This document shows positions 23,289-30,566 of a stretch of DNA of 34,165 nt, one piece after another. The stretch's first letter is position 1. Each line of letters begins with the position of its first letter. Under the pieces are notes generated by a model. It made no database searches. It was given only the letters and a program-made list of their open reading frames with translations, and had not been told where the DNA came from. A program made the translations under genes and the position numbers. This DNA comes from a virus, in the IMG/VR virus record IMGVR_UViG_3300048588_000506, positions 1-34,165 of that record, one strand, 5' to 3'.

Positions 23289-24924
23289 CATCGGAGCAAT
23301 TCGCACAGCGCATCAAACAACAGTACCCGCAATACCAAGGCGTCGAGGACGCCGTTCTCGCCGAACGAATGATCGAGAAGTACCGCAGTACAAGGACCTC
23401 ATTGCCTCCAGCACGCCGGAAAAAGAGATCAACTACCTGTCGCGCACAGTGAGCGTGCTCGGAGCCATCTTTGGCGGCGACAAGATCGGCGACGCCATCG
23501 GCACGCAAATCGCGCGCGTCTCACCCGCCGGTCGTGAACTGGCCGATCAGGAACGACGCGGCGTCGCTCCGGCCGGTTCGGTGGAAAGCACCTTTAAGTC
23601 GCCCACGGCCGGTCAACTGGTCGGAGACATTTTCCGCACCGCCGCTCTCGCTTCTCCACCCGGTCGCATCGCCGGTTTGATAGCCAGAGGCGTAGGTTCC
23701 GTCGGCCGAGCCGCGCGTGTCGCCGGCAACATCGTGGAAGGCGGAGTCACGGGCGCTCTTGCCGACACGGGCGTATCGATGGCCGAAGGGCGGGGGCCAT
23801 ACCTTGGCCTAGGCACCGCCCTTGGTCTTGGTATTCCCGCCGCCAGTCCTGTAGCGCAGGCCCTCAGCCGTGTGTCGCTACGATTGGCCGGAAAGGGTAG
23901 CGCGGAGATCCAGGGTGCGCTGACCGGCACTAGTGCTGAGACGATCCAGCAAGCCTTTGAGGCGGCTCGCACCGGCGGCAAAGACCTCCAGAAGTTCACG
24001 GCCGCCATGCGCGGGGAAACCACTCCGGAGGCGCTGGTGAACAGCGTGCGAGAGAACATCGATCGCATTGCCGCCCAGCGTCAGACGCTCTTCAAAGACA
24101 CGCTCGCCGAGTTGTCCGACGCCACCGTCTCGACCGCCCCGGCCAAAGAGCGCTTCCAGCGGGAACTCCAGGATGCCGGCATCACAATTGACGAAGAAGG
24201 GCTCCTCGATTTCAGCGCGTCGAAGCTCCGCACGGTTCCCAACGCGCAGGCCAAGCTCCAGCAGGCCTGGAAGGAGATCGAGGCGATGCCGGAGATGTTG
24301 TCGATCGGCGACCTAGACACGACCAGACAGGCCATCAAGGGCATCAAGGCCATCTCTGGTGATGAGCCTTCCGCCAATCTGGCGAATATGCTCATCGACG
24401 ATGCCGTGCGCAGCGTCCGATCGGCCGGCGAGCAGGTGGACGGCTATGGCCGGATGCTCGACAATTTCGGCGAGACTTCCGAGTTCCTGGACGAGCTGAG
24501 CCGCGGCCTTTCGACTGGCGACAAGCGCACCATCGATCAAACCTATCGGCGCATGGCCACGGCCTTAAAGACCAACAACGAGCAGCGGATGGCGCTCATC
24601 CGCGAACTGGATGCCATGACCGACGGCGCGGTCCTTTCGACGATCGCGGGACAGCAGCTCAGCGAGGCTTTGCCTCGTGGCATTTTCCGTCAGATCGCGG
24701 CTGCGATGGCAGCGGGCGGCGTGCTCACCGGCGGCCTCACCGCGCAAACTATTCCCGTGCTGGTATTCGCCTCACCGCGCGTCACCGGCGAGGTCGTGCG
24801 TGCCCTTGGTTTGGGCGCTGCAAAAACCGACCAGATAATCGAGGCCCTGAAGACGGCGAGAGGGGTGCTAACCAAGATCGGTGCTATCGGTGGCTCGGTC
24901 CAGAATGGTAGCGATCTTGAATAG
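23285..24924 (+). pseudogene. Second ejection-type protein, broken by a one-base frameshift
   Basis: The gene begins at ATG 23285 (MTSEQFAQRIKQQYPQYQGV) in an ATGA overlap. In this frame it reads ...MIEKYRSTRTS and stops at 23456. One frame over, the sequence continues QYKDLIASSTPEKEINYLSR into the long frame that runs to 24924. The earlier match KQQYPQYQG suggests the intended sequence at about 23380-23386 was KYPQYKD, so one C was lost from a CCC. The whole protein would be about 546 residues: helical, with a hydrophobic Gly/Ala-rich part near 110-190 and again near 470-490, which fits membrane insertion during DNA injection. No slippery heptamer is present, so mutation or sequencing error is likelier than programmed frameshifting. 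Confidence 0.72.
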
Positions 24925-24980
24925 AATGTATATCAGAAACAGTGAGGGTATAAGTCCCATACGCGAGTAGATAACCACAA

Positions 24981-25006
24981 GGCCGGCAATTTTGCAAACG
25001 CCGGCC
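24981..25006. terminator. Perfect hairpin after the virion block
   Basis: GGCCGGC pairs with GCCGGCC (7 bp) around AATTTTGCAAAC. There is no T-run, and its 3' arm touches the next -10 element, so it may act as a weak terminator or affect promoter access. Confidence 0.45.
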
Positions 25007-25015
25007 TGATATCAT
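25007..25015 (+). promoter_or_regulatory. Extended -10 promoter, TGATATCAT, leaderless
   Basis: It lies 7 bases before the ATG at 25023, directly after the hairpin arm. Confidence 0.5.
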
Positions 25016-25022
25016 AGTAGGG

Positions 25023-25265
25023 ATGCCTGACGCTGAAACCATACGAATCATTGCTCAACTCGGTGGCACGGTGTTCGTGGTCTGCGTCTTTGTCGGCTAC
25101 CTCGTGCATAAGAATGGCAAGAGCGAGAAGGCCATGCAGCGCGTGGCTGACAGCCTGAAGACCGTGAACGATGCCCAGGAGGTCCATACTCGCGTTCTAA
25201 TGCGGATCGCGCAACAACATGGCCTTTCAGGTGATGCCGACGACCTGATGACCGGGCGGCGGTGA
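25023..25265 (+). CDS. 80-aa single-span membrane protein of the lysis block
   Basis: One membrane helix at about residues 14-31 (LGGTVFVVCVFVGYLVHK) is followed by a charged, helical, cytoplasmic or periplasmic tail. Size and place just before the endopeptidase suggest an antiholin, second holin or inner-membrane spanin, but no outer-membrane partner or lipobox is seen. Its stop overlaps the promoter of the endopeptidase gene. Leaderless start. Confidence 0.6.
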   Translation: MPDAETIRIIAQLGGTVFVVCVFVGYLVHKNGKSEKAMQRVADSLKTVNDAQEVHTRVLMRIAQQHGLSGDADDLMTGRR

Positions 25266-25271
25266 TATAAT
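25263..25271 (+). promoter_or_regulatory. Extended -10 promoter, TGATATAAT, leaderless
   Basis: A perfect TATAAT with TGn lies 6 bases before the endopeptidase ATG at 25278. Confidence 0.65.
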
Positions 25272-25277
25272 ATCTAT

Positions 25278-25862
25278 ATGCTATCCGCGCCATTCAAGGG
25301 AGCATACCCGTCTAGCATCTCGCAGGCCTACCATGATGCGCACCGCGCCTTGGACATGGTGTCCTATGCCGCCCCGTTCATTGGCGGCTACGGCGCGCCT
25401 CTTTGTGCTCCCGAAGAGGTTGAGATCATCCGCATCAGCGGCGATGTCCTCACCCCTGATGATTTCTCAGACGACGCGCTCGGCTTCGGCGTTTGGATGA
25501 AGGGCTTGGAAACCGGCATGACGCACTGGTTTCACCACACGCAGGTGCTTCTTCCCGTGAATGTTGGCCAAACCGTCAAGCGCGGCCAGATCGTCGCCTT
25601 CATGGGCAACTCGGGAGAGGTCTACAGCGGCGGCGTTCCCGTTCCGGCGGACCCGAAGGTCCGGTACAACCCGAACTATCCGGGCGTGCACCTGCATTGG
25701 GAAATGAACGAAAAGGGCTACCGGCTTGGCGGCCCCAAGCGGCTACTAGACCCGCGAGCTCACATCGATTGGACGCTCCAGCCGACCTACACGACCGGCG
25801 ACCTGCTGAAGGCGTACTCGGTCGTCGTCGGCAAGGCGGCCGGCTTAATAGCTAAACAATAG
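25278..25862 (+). CDS. M23-type metalloendopeptidase (lysin)
   Basis: This 194-aa protein carries the M23/LytM zinc site: H22 and D26 in HRALD, a His cluster THWFHHT at 82-88, and HLHWEM with H138 and H140. VNVGQTVKRGQIVAFMGNSG (95-114) is the characteristic glycine-rich turn region. It would cut peptide cross-links in peptidoglycan. There is no signal peptide, so release through the adjacent holin is expected. The domain fills most of the protein; no separate cell-wall-binding domain is seen. It lies between a small membrane protein and a holin. Confidence 0.85.
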   Translation: MLSAPFKGAYPSSISQAYHDAHRALDMVSYAAPFIGGYGAPLCAPEEVEIIRISGDVLTPDDFSDDALGFGVWMKGLETGMTHWFHHTQVLLPVNVGQTVKRGQIVAFMGNSGEVYSGGVPVPADPKVRYNPNYPGVHLHWEMNEKGYRLGGPKRLLDPRAHIDWTLQPTYTTGDLLKAYSVVVGKAAGLIAKQ

Positions 25863-25866
25863 AACT

Positions 25867-26130
25867 ATGCTCGAAACTACGATCACCCTCGAAACGCTGG
25901 CGACCATCCCCGTCGTTTCGTTGGGCATGTCATTGCTCATTCAGTTCCTCAAAGGGGCGTTCCCGGGAGCCGATCCACGCCTGATAACCCTCGGTATGAG
26001 CCTCGCCTTTGGTGCGGCGTACTGGTGGCTATCGGATACCAGCCTCCTTGTGTCGATCGTCGGCATCCTGGGCGCCGCTAGCGTCATCTACGGATTCATA
26101 CTCAAGCCGCAACCTTCCGATATGGTATGA
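25867..26130 (+). CDS. Holin (probable, three membrane helices)
   Basis: This 87-aa protein has three hydrophobic stretches, at about residues 10-28, 38-55 and 58-78 (LLVSIVGILGAASVIYGFIL). The N-terminus is short and uncharged and the C-terminus ends in a Lys/Pro tail. Size and topology are those of class I holins, which open the inner membrane to release the endopeptidase encoded just upstream. Four bases separate the two genes. Its last codons contain a TGGTATGAT element. Confidence 0.72.
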   Translation: MLETTITLETLATIPVVSLGMSLLIQFLKGAFPGADPRLITLGMSLAFGAAYWWLSDTSLLVSIVGILGAASVIYGFILKPQPSDMV

Positions 26131-26136
26131 TCGAAG

Positions 26137-26166
26137 TACGGCCGATCGACCGGCCGTATTTCTTAC
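26137..26166 (+). terminator. Rho-independent terminator after the lysis block
   Basis: TACGGCCG pairs with CGGCCGTA (8 bp), followed by TTTCTT. It lies only 5 bases after a TGGTATGAT element at 26123-26131, so that element would produce only a very short transcript. Confidence 0.8.
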
Positions 26167-26176
26167 GTAGACAAAG

Positions 26177-26200
26177 GACCGCTTGGGATGGCGGTCTTTT
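26177..26200 (+). terminator. Second terminator in tandem
   Basis: GACCGC pairs with GCGGTC around TTGGGATG, followed by TTTT. Tandem terminators mark the boundary between late and early-type gene blocks. Confidence 0.75.
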
Positions 26201-26274
26201 GCTATCCACAGGGTATGGTTGCGGTATGCCCTCATAGGTATATACTATAGGGTATTATAAGTTAAGCCCATTTA

Positions 26275-26415
26275 ATGAAGAAACACCAATGCGAGCGCTG
26301 TAACCACGAGTGGTATCCGCGCTCGCCAATCAAGCCCACAGTTTGTCCGAACCCAAAGTGTAAGTCACCTTACTGGAATAAGCCCCGAAAAGATGCAGAG
26401 GAGAAGAGCAACTAA
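26275..26415 (+). CDS. 46-aa zinc-ribbon protein
   Basis: The protein MKKHQCERCNHEWYPRSPIK continues to CPNPKCKSPYWNKPRK. CxxC (6-9) and CxxxxC (24-29) make a zinc ribbon followed by SPYWNKPR, a signature of short phage and plasmid proteins known from many genomes, probably DNA- or RNA-binding regulators. There is no ribosome site. The upstream 50 bases are AT-rich (TATATACTATAGGGTATTAT) and probably hold the promoter. It opens a run of five tiny genes and overlaps the second by 23 bases. Confidence 0.75.
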   Translation: MKKHQCERCNHEWYPRSPIKPTVCPNPKCKSPYWNKPRKDAEEKSN

Positions 26416-26554
26416 CATCGACTTCAAGTTCGGCCACTCTCGCATGCGCGACGAGTTGGCCAGTCGGCACCAGGGCAAGGCGTTCGACGTTTTCGTCCTA
26501 TGCCCGCTCATTGTGGCGGTCGCGGCCGTCGTCCTAAGCGCGGTCGCTGTATGA
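26393..26554 (+). CDS. 53-aa tail-anchored membrane protein
   Basis: The frame starts within the zinc-ribbon gene and ends in an ATGA overlap with the next. The first 30 residues are basic and soluble (MQRRRATNIDFKFGHSRMRD) and the last 20 form one membrane helix (VLCPLIVAVAAVVLSAVAV). That makes it a likely tail-anchored inner-membrane protein. No family is recognised. The overlaps on both sides support it being real. Confidence 0.55.
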   Translation: MQRRRATNIDFKFGHSRMRDELASRHQGKAFDVFVLCPLIVAVAAVVLSAVAV

Positions 26555-26667
26555 TCCCTTTCGATTTTGAGACCATGACCGCCGCTGAGGAGATGGACGA
26601 TAACAGTGGTGACGGCCCGTGCCTAGAGAAGCGACTTGAGAGTTATAAGGGTAACCCGTTCGAGTAG
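26551..26667 (+). CDS. 38-aa acidic peptide
   Basis: It starts in an ATGA overlap and ends at TAG 26665-26667. The sequence MIPFDFETMTAAEEMDDNSG is strongly acidic, with a more basic C-terminus (KRLESYKGNPFE). No family recognised; a small host-interacting peptide is possible. Support comes only from the tight gene packing. Confidence 0.45.
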   Translation: MIPFDFETMTAAEEMDDNSGDGPCLEKRLESYKGNPFE

Positions 26668-26668
26668 C

Positions 26669-26806
26669 ATGAAGGAACGAGACAATCCCTGCCGGCACCT
26701 TCGCGTCGAACGAGGGAAGAGCGGCCTAAGCAGCAAATTTATCAGCATCCTCGCGACGGCGGTTGGCCGCGACGAGGAGTACACCCGCAAGCTTTTCGAC
26801 CTATGA
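26669..26806 (+). CDS. 45-aa basic peptide
   Basis: The ATG lies one base after the preceding stop and the frame ends in an ATGA overlap. The peptide MKERDNPCRHLRVERGKSGL is basic with one short helix near the C-terminus (FISILATAVGRDEEYTRKLF). No family recognised. Context supports translation. Confidence 0.45.
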   Translation: MKERDNPCRHLRVERGKSGLSSKFISILATAVGRDEEYTRKLFDL

Positions 26807-26928
26807 AGCACGAGATCAAATGTGCAGCGGTATCGCCGTACAAGATACCGAAAGACACCCGCACTCACGCGGAGATTGCGACGGAGCAAGCGCACGAGGA
26901 GGTAGCTAGCAGCCACATGATCGATTAA
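26803..26928 (+). CDS. 41-aa peptide
   Basis: It begins in an ATGA overlap with the previous gene and ends 17 bases before the SSB-like gene. MKHEIKCAAVSPYKIPKDTR is followed by an acidic helix (AEIATEQAHEEVASS). No family recognised. It is the last of the chain of tiny genes and may be expressed with the DNA-metabolism genes that follow. Confidence 0.45.
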   Translation: MKHEIKCAAVSPYKIPKDTRTHAEIATEQAHEEVASSHMID

Positions 26929-26945
26929 TCACTATTTCAACATAT

Positions 26946-27632
26946 ATGGCACGAGAAGAAGTAAGAGACCCATCAACCTATTACAGCATCATCGACGGGA
27001 CGTTCCGCACCCAGGTCGATCAAAACGACCCATATGCCGTCCGCCGCGAGTGGAAGGCCACGGATGGCAAGACCGGCGTGAAGTTCGAGCGCGTCGTCAC
27101 CGCTCTCATCGGCTTCATCACCGACATCTCATTCTTTGAGGGCGAGTACGGGCAGCAGATCATCATCTCTCTGGATAAGGGCGCAGACGGGAAGACGCCG
27201 AAAATCGCGCTTAACACCGCCAGCCGCGAGGCCGAGGGCTTTATGAAGCGCTTGCCGGCCATCGATCTCGCCAAGGAGGTGCGCCTTCGCCCGTACTCGT
27301 TCACCGACCAGTCGGATGGCGACGAGGTGCGCGGCATCGAGGTCAATCAGGAGGACGAGAACGGCGACTTCAAACGGAAGATCGGAGACTTCTTCCGCGA
27401 CCCCGAGACGAAAGCTTTCCTAAACGGCTTCCCGGCTCCAGAGGGCGACACCACCGACTACACCAAGGACCACTGGAAGTTGTATTTCACCAAGACCCGC
27501 ATCTTCTTGGCGGACTACACCAAGCAGAACATCATCCCGAAGATCGCGGTGACGGAGCACCCGCAGGGCACCAGCCAGGTCGAGGCGGCGGCACCAGCTG
27601 GCGAGCCGAACCCGAACGATATTCCGTTCTAG
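26946..27632 (+). CDS. Phage single-stranded DNA-binding-type protein
   Basis: This 228-aa protein ends in PNDIPF, the acidic-then-IPF tail by which bacterial and phage SSBs dock host repair and replication proteins. The body is beta-rich (FERVVTALIGFITDISF, then GQQIIISLDKGADGKTPKIA), compatible with an OB-fold though not of the standard SSB type. The stretch before the tail is Pro/Ala-rich and flexible. It lies just upstream of a winged-helix gene and the RusA resolvase, forming the only clear DNA-metabolism block of the element. No ribosome site is seen. Confidence 0.65.
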   Translation: MAREEVRDPSTYYSIIDGTFRTQVDQNDPYAVRREWKATDGKTGVKFERVVTALIGFITDISFFEGEYGQQIIISLDKGADGKTPKIALNTASREAEGFMKRLPAIDLAKEVRLRPYSFTDQSDGDEVRGIEVNQEDENGDFKRKIGDFFRDPETKAFLNGFPAPEGDTTDYTKDHWKLYFTKTRIFLADYTKQNIIPKIAVTEHPQGTSQVEAAAPAGEPNPNDIPF

Positions 27633-27635
27633 GCC

Positions 27636-27884
27636 ATGCGTTACCCGAAGCCAGGGACACAGGCCGATAAGGTGCTGCAAACCCTGCTAGCGGCCGACGG
27701 CGGATGGGTGTCGAAGCAGGTGTTCGTTCGGCAGCTCTTTCTCACCCAGGCCGGCGCTCGCATCTTTGAGCTGGAGCGCGAGTACGGCTGGAAGATCGAG
27801 CACAGTGATTTCACCGACGAGCACGGCTTCCGCAGCTATCGGATCGTGCGGGAGGAGCCGCATACGATGCCACTGGCGATTTAA
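27636..27884 (+). CDS. 82-aa winged-helix-type DNA-binding protein
   Basis: Three bases after the SSB-type stop. The protein has KVLQTLLAADGGWVSKQVFV, then LTQAGARIFELEREYGWKIE and HGFRSYRIV: a helix-turn-helix followed by a beta wing. The pattern matches short phage helix-turn-helix proteins. It could regulate the neighbouring genes or assist DNA processing. There are no catalytic residues. Confidence 0.65.
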   Translation: MRYPKPGTQADKVLQTLLAADGGWVSKQVFVRQLFLTQAGARIFELEREYGWKIEHSDFTDEHGFRSYRIVREEPHTMPLAI

Positions 27885-27924
27885 TGGCGTACTCGGCCGA
27901 ATCCAATCATGCGGGGCGCGGGGG

Positions 27925-27954
27925 TTGAAATCCAAGAATTTGAACCTGTAAACT
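27925..27954 (+). promoter_or_regulatory. Sigma-70-type promoter, TTGAAA-18-TAAACT
   Basis: A -35 and -10 pair with 18-base spacing lies upstream of the small membrane protein gene at 27992, which has a GAGG ribosome site. It contrasts with the leaderless phage promoters. Confidence 0.45.
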
Positions 27955-27991
27955 GTGACTTCCGCTGTTAGGGGCGCGATGAGGCAACAAA

Positions 27992-28231
27992 GTGGACAAG
28001 GCTGAGATCGACAAGGAAGCTCGTGAGAGTATCGCGTTTAGGCGGCGATTCGCCTTGGTTCTTGCGCGCGAAGAAGAAATACTGGACGAACTGAGATACA
28101 AAAACTCACCGGAAGGTAAGAGGGTAGCCAAGAGGCTGAGAAGGCGCGGTTTCATCAACTTTCTATTGTTTTTCTTTGCTGTACTCCTTATTGGGCTGAT
28201 TTTGCAGATGATTAGAGAGACGCCTACCTAA
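27992..28231 (+). CDS. 79-aa single-span membrane protein
   Basis: It starts at GTG 27992 behind GAGG. The first 50 residues are very charged and helical (EEEILDELRYKNSPEGKRVA), followed by one membrane helix at about 53-73 (FINFLLFFFAVLLIGLILQM). Lower GC than the flanking phage genes and a conventional promoter suggest an accessory gene inserted between the winged-helix and RusA genes. Function unknown. Confidence 0.55.
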   Translation: MDKAEIDKEARESIAFRRRFALVLAREEEILDELRYKNSPEGKRVAKRLRRRGFINFLLFFFAVLLIGLILQMIRETPT

Positions 28232-28248
28232 TCGCAATCTTGGCGGGA

Positions 28249-28257
28249 TGCTAGAAT
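28249..28257 (+). promoter_or_regulatory. Extended -10 promoter, TGCTAGAAT, leaderless
   Basis: It lies 6 bases before the GTG start of the RusA-like gene. Here the leaderless start codon is GTG rather than ATG. Confidence 0.55.
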
Positions 28258-28263
28258 AGAAGC

Positions 28264-28641
28264 GTGACCATCACCATTGAGGGCGAGCTGACCGACCTTA
28301 ACACCTACATCAATGCCGAGCGCACCAATCGCTTCATCGGCGCGCAGCTCAAGCGCAAGGAGACGGAGAGAGTGGCGCTAGAGACACGGGCGGCCAAGGT
28401 GCCGCCTGTTTCTCGTTATCCCGTCACCATCTCTTTCCGATGGTTTTCGAAGGACGCAAGGAAGGACATCGACAACGTGGCCTTCGCCAAAAAGTTCATC
28501 CTGGACGGCTTGGTCCTGGCCGGCGTCTTGCAGGAGGACAGCCGGAAGCACGTGGCCGGCTTCGGGAGTGAGGAGTTTTATATCGACAAAGCCAGGCCGA
28601 GGGTCGAGGTCAGTATCGCGACTGGCACGCGCGGTCTCTAG
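28264..28641 (+). CDS. rusA: RusA-type Holliday junction resolvase
   Basis: This 125-aa protein has the RusA catalytic pattern: KDARKDIDNVAFAKKFILDG (about 60-79) supplies two of the conserved Asp residues and VLQEDSRKHV (about 84-93) the third. Length matches RusA. It cleaves branched DNA, resolving recombination or replication intermediates before packaging. It starts at GTG 28264, which fits the -10 element and the family N-terminus. It acts naturally with the SSB-type protein just upstream. Confidence 0.87.
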   Translation: MTITIEGELTDLNTYINAERTNRFIGAQLKRKETERVALETRAAKVPPVSRYPVTISFRWFSKDARKDIDNVAFAKKFILDGLVLAGVLQEDSRKHVAGFGSEEFYIDKARPRVEVSIATGTRGL

Positions 28642-28761
28642 AAGTGCGCCAAACCGCGGGGCACTGAACGCAAGTCGGCAAGTATTATTCGCGGAAGTCC
28701 ATTTCAATTTTCTGTCGACGTGGTAGTTTTGTCCGCTGACTTCCTGGGGAGGAATTGTCCG

Positions 28762-29310
28762 ATGAGAATCCGTAGTATTTTCATATTGTTAGCCCTATAT
28801 GCGGTGGGAACAGGCCCCGCATTACCGCAGGACAACGTGTTCAAGGGTATCCTGGGCGGAATACTAAAGGGCGCTCTCTCTGGTGGTTCGCCGGAGCAAA
28901 ATAACCGAAATCAACAGCCTCAGTATCAGGGCAATTCCACGCGCTCCGCGCAAGCAATTCTGCCACCTGCAGATAGGCACACGTTGAACGACGAAATGGT
29001 GCATTATTTAATCGCTGATTTCGTTGCCAATACTAACTCACGTTCTACCACCGGCGCGCCATGCGGCAACTTCTTCGAGATACCGGAGGTTAGAGTGGTA
29101 GATCGCCGCATTCGTAGCGATACAGCCAGCTTGCAAATTCAGCTTACGGCCAGACCTAAGACAAATGTGGAGCCGTTTTTCATACTGATGTGCTTTGGCA
29201 TCAACACGCAGCGTCCGTGGCGTGCAGGTGGCACGAACGTAATGCAGGGCGTCTACGATTTCGAGTTGTGGGACGATGGCTGGAGGGTTACTCCGCGCCG
29301 TCCACGCTAG
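28762..29310 (+). CDS. Exported protein of unknown function (accessory gene)
   Basis: I start at ATG 28762, behind GAGGAAT, giving a signal peptide MRIRSIFILLALYAVGTGPA. The mature N-terminus is Gly-rich (FKGILGGILKGALSGGSPEQ), followed by a Gln/Asn-rich linker and a C-terminal domain with two cysteines (PCGNFF, FILMCFG) that could be joined. It is lower in GC than the phage genes. It faces the minus-strand block that begins at 29346 with no clear terminator between. Function unknown; periplasmic or surface location expected. Confidence 0.6.
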   Translation: MRIRSIFILLALYAVGTGPALPQDNVFKGILGGILKGALSGGSPEQNNRNQQPQYQGNSTRSAQAILPPADRHTLNDEMVHYLIADFVANTNSRSTTGAPCGNFFEIPEVRVVDRRIRSDTASLQIQLTARPKTNVEPFFILMCFGINTQRPWRAGGTNVMQGVYDFELWDDGWRVTPRRPR

Positions 29311-29345
29311 GTCCGACGAACTATCATAGGCAATCAGCGCCGCCG

Positions 29346-29636
29346 TCACCGCGTCTTCACCGGGTCAGCATTCGACTGGTTTGGCGCATTCCCCAGGGCG
29401 TCAGCCTCGATGACTGCCGCTTCGAACGCCTTGCGCGCCGCCAGCGCCCGCTTTTGGTCACCAGTGGCCTCTAACGCCTTGAGGAGCGCCTGCCTGGCGG
29501 CGCGATGTTTGGCGGTGTTGGGGTCGCCCGGCCAATCAGTAAGAAGGATGCGGGCGGCGCGCTCGGGGGAGGTGACGTTGAACGTCATGCCCGCCGATAG
29601 GCGCACCGGAACGCTGTCGCTCCACCAACCTGGCAT
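29346..29636 (-). CDS. DUF982-type protein
   Basis: This 96-aa protein starts at ATG 29636 (MPGWWSDSVPVRLSAGMTF) behind GGAG. The pattern of W..PV at the start, a middle with ERAARILLTDWPGD, then HRAARQALLKALEATGDQKR and ARKAFEAAVIEADAL matches DUF982, a small family concentrated in Rhizobiales chromosomes and plasmids. Its function is not known. It is the last gene of a four-gene minus-strand run. It is one of the best hints to the host group. Confidence 0.7.
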   Translation of the reverse strand: MPGWWSDSVPVRLSAGMTFNVTSPERAARILLTDWPGDPNTAKHRAARQALLKALEATGDQKRALAARKAFEAAVIEADALGNAPNQSNADPVKTR

Positions 29637-29687
29637 ACGCATACTCCACGAACCGCGACTCAATGCGCGGTGGTGGAGACAGTTGCG

Positions 29688-29819
29688 TCAGCCGAGCCAG
29701 ATAATCATCGCGAGGAGCGTGGCCATGGCCGCGCCGGCCACGAACGCCCAGCCCGAGCCCGGTCCCCATGTCGGGGAATACGCGGGCTTCGGCGGGCGTT
29801 TGTCGTAGCCGGAGACCAT
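29688..29819 (-). CDS. 43-aa single-span membrane peptide
   Basis: It starts at ATG 29819 behind GAGAGGAG. The first 25 residues are Pro/Gly-rich and basic (MVSGYDKRPPKPAYSPTWGP) and the last 18 are one membrane helix (WAFVAGAAMATLLAMIIWLG). It lies 7 bases after the stop of 29827-30231 on the same strand. No family recognised. The good ribosome site supports it. Confidence 0.55.
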   Translation of the reverse strand: MVSGYDKRPPKPAYSPTWGPGSGWAFVAGAAMATLLAMIIWLG

Positions 29820-29826
29820 TCTCCTC

Positions 29827-30231
29827 TCAGTGCCGCCCTCTGATCCATTTCGGAACGCTGAGCGGGCCGTGTTTGATGCGGCTCGTCGGGTTGCCGCGCC
29901 GTACCCACACCTTCTCCATCGTCTGGCCCTTCTGGCAAGCCTTTGGATCGAACGGCTCGCCTTCAAAGTACGCGGCGAACTCGGCGGCTTGCGCCGCCTC
30001 CCGGAAGCAGAAGATGCGCATGTCTTCATGCAGGAGGTCAAAGCCTTCCCACTTCATATAGACGCGGTAACTTTGGGGATGTTCACCAAACCGTTCCGTG
30101 CAGAACTGGTTGATGGGCTCAAAATTTTCCATCGTGCAGAATAGGTGCCAGATGGCGACTTGGTGCGGGAAGTTCTGTTCGATGTCGCGCTGATGCGAAC
30201 GCTGTCGCATTCGCGATGTCGTGACCGTCAC
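29827..30231 (-). CDS. 134-aa hypothetical protein
   Basis: It starts at GTG 30231, overlapping the stop of the preceding minus-strand gene by four bases (GTGA). An ATG seven codons later is the alternative start. The protein is mixed alpha/beta with many aromatics (HQVAIWHLFCTMENFEPINQ, then RIFCFREAAQAAEFAAYFEG) and a basic C-terminus. There is no membrane segment. Its charged and aromatic makeup looks like a globular cytoplasmic protein. No family recognised. Confidence 0.6.
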   Translation of the reverse strand: MTVTTSRMRQRSHQRDIEQNFPHQVAIWHLFCTMENFEPINQFCTERFGEHPQSYRVYMKWEGFDLLHEDMRIFCFREAAQAAEFAAYFEGEPFDPKACQKGQTMEKVWVRRGNPTSRIKHGPLSVPKWIRGRH

Positions 30232-30449
30232 GCCCCACCTTCCACGCGCCGGCCGTGGTAGCCACGGGTGTAGCCGTACGAGTTGGTGGCCTGGGCGATA
30301 TACAGCTCGTTTTCGAGCAGGCTGTTGGTGAGCAGGAGTTCCTTCACGGCCGCGCGGGCGCTGCCGAATTGCGCGATCACCTTCTCGGCTTCGTGGTCGA
30401 GGTTCACGGCTCCGCCGCTCGGTGCCATCGCTGGTTCCGCCATAGTCAT
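30228..30449 (-). CDS. 73-aa hypothetical protein, first gene of a minus-strand operon
   Basis: It starts at ATG 30449 with GGAG upstream. The protein has a long helix (EAEKVIAQFGSARAAVKELL) followed by LLENELYIAQATNSYGYTRG, a pattern that looks conserved in rhizobial small proteins. It leads the operon 30449-29346. A GTTC-N7-GTTC element 58 bases upstream suggests possible LexA control. Function unknown. Confidence 0.6.
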   Translation of the reverse strand: MTMAEPAMAPSGGAVNLDHEAEKVIAQFGSARAAVKELLLTNSLLENELYIAQATNSYGYTRGYHGRRVEGGA

Positions 30450-30506
30450 CTCCGTCGATTTGATCGGACGAGCATGTCACCGACCAACGGACGGCGCAAG
30501 GATTTT

Positions 30507-30521
30507 GTTCCTAGTTTGTTC
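30507..30521. promoter_or_regulatory. LexA-type site, GTTC-N7-GTTC
   Basis: GTTC at 30507-30510 and 30518-30521 with a 7-base spacer is the consensus of alphaproteobacterial LexA boxes. It lies 58 bases upstream of the minus-strand operon starting at 30449. About one such match is expected by chance in a window this size, so location is the main support. Confidence 0.4.
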
Positions 30522-30566
30522 GCGGCAGAAAGGCGTGGCTCTTATGATCCTGCCTCGTTCACAGTC

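Noticed and set aside
26123-26131. TGGTATGAT at the end of the holin gene as a promoter
   Set aside because: A terminator hairpin begins five bases later, so no gene could be expressed from it.
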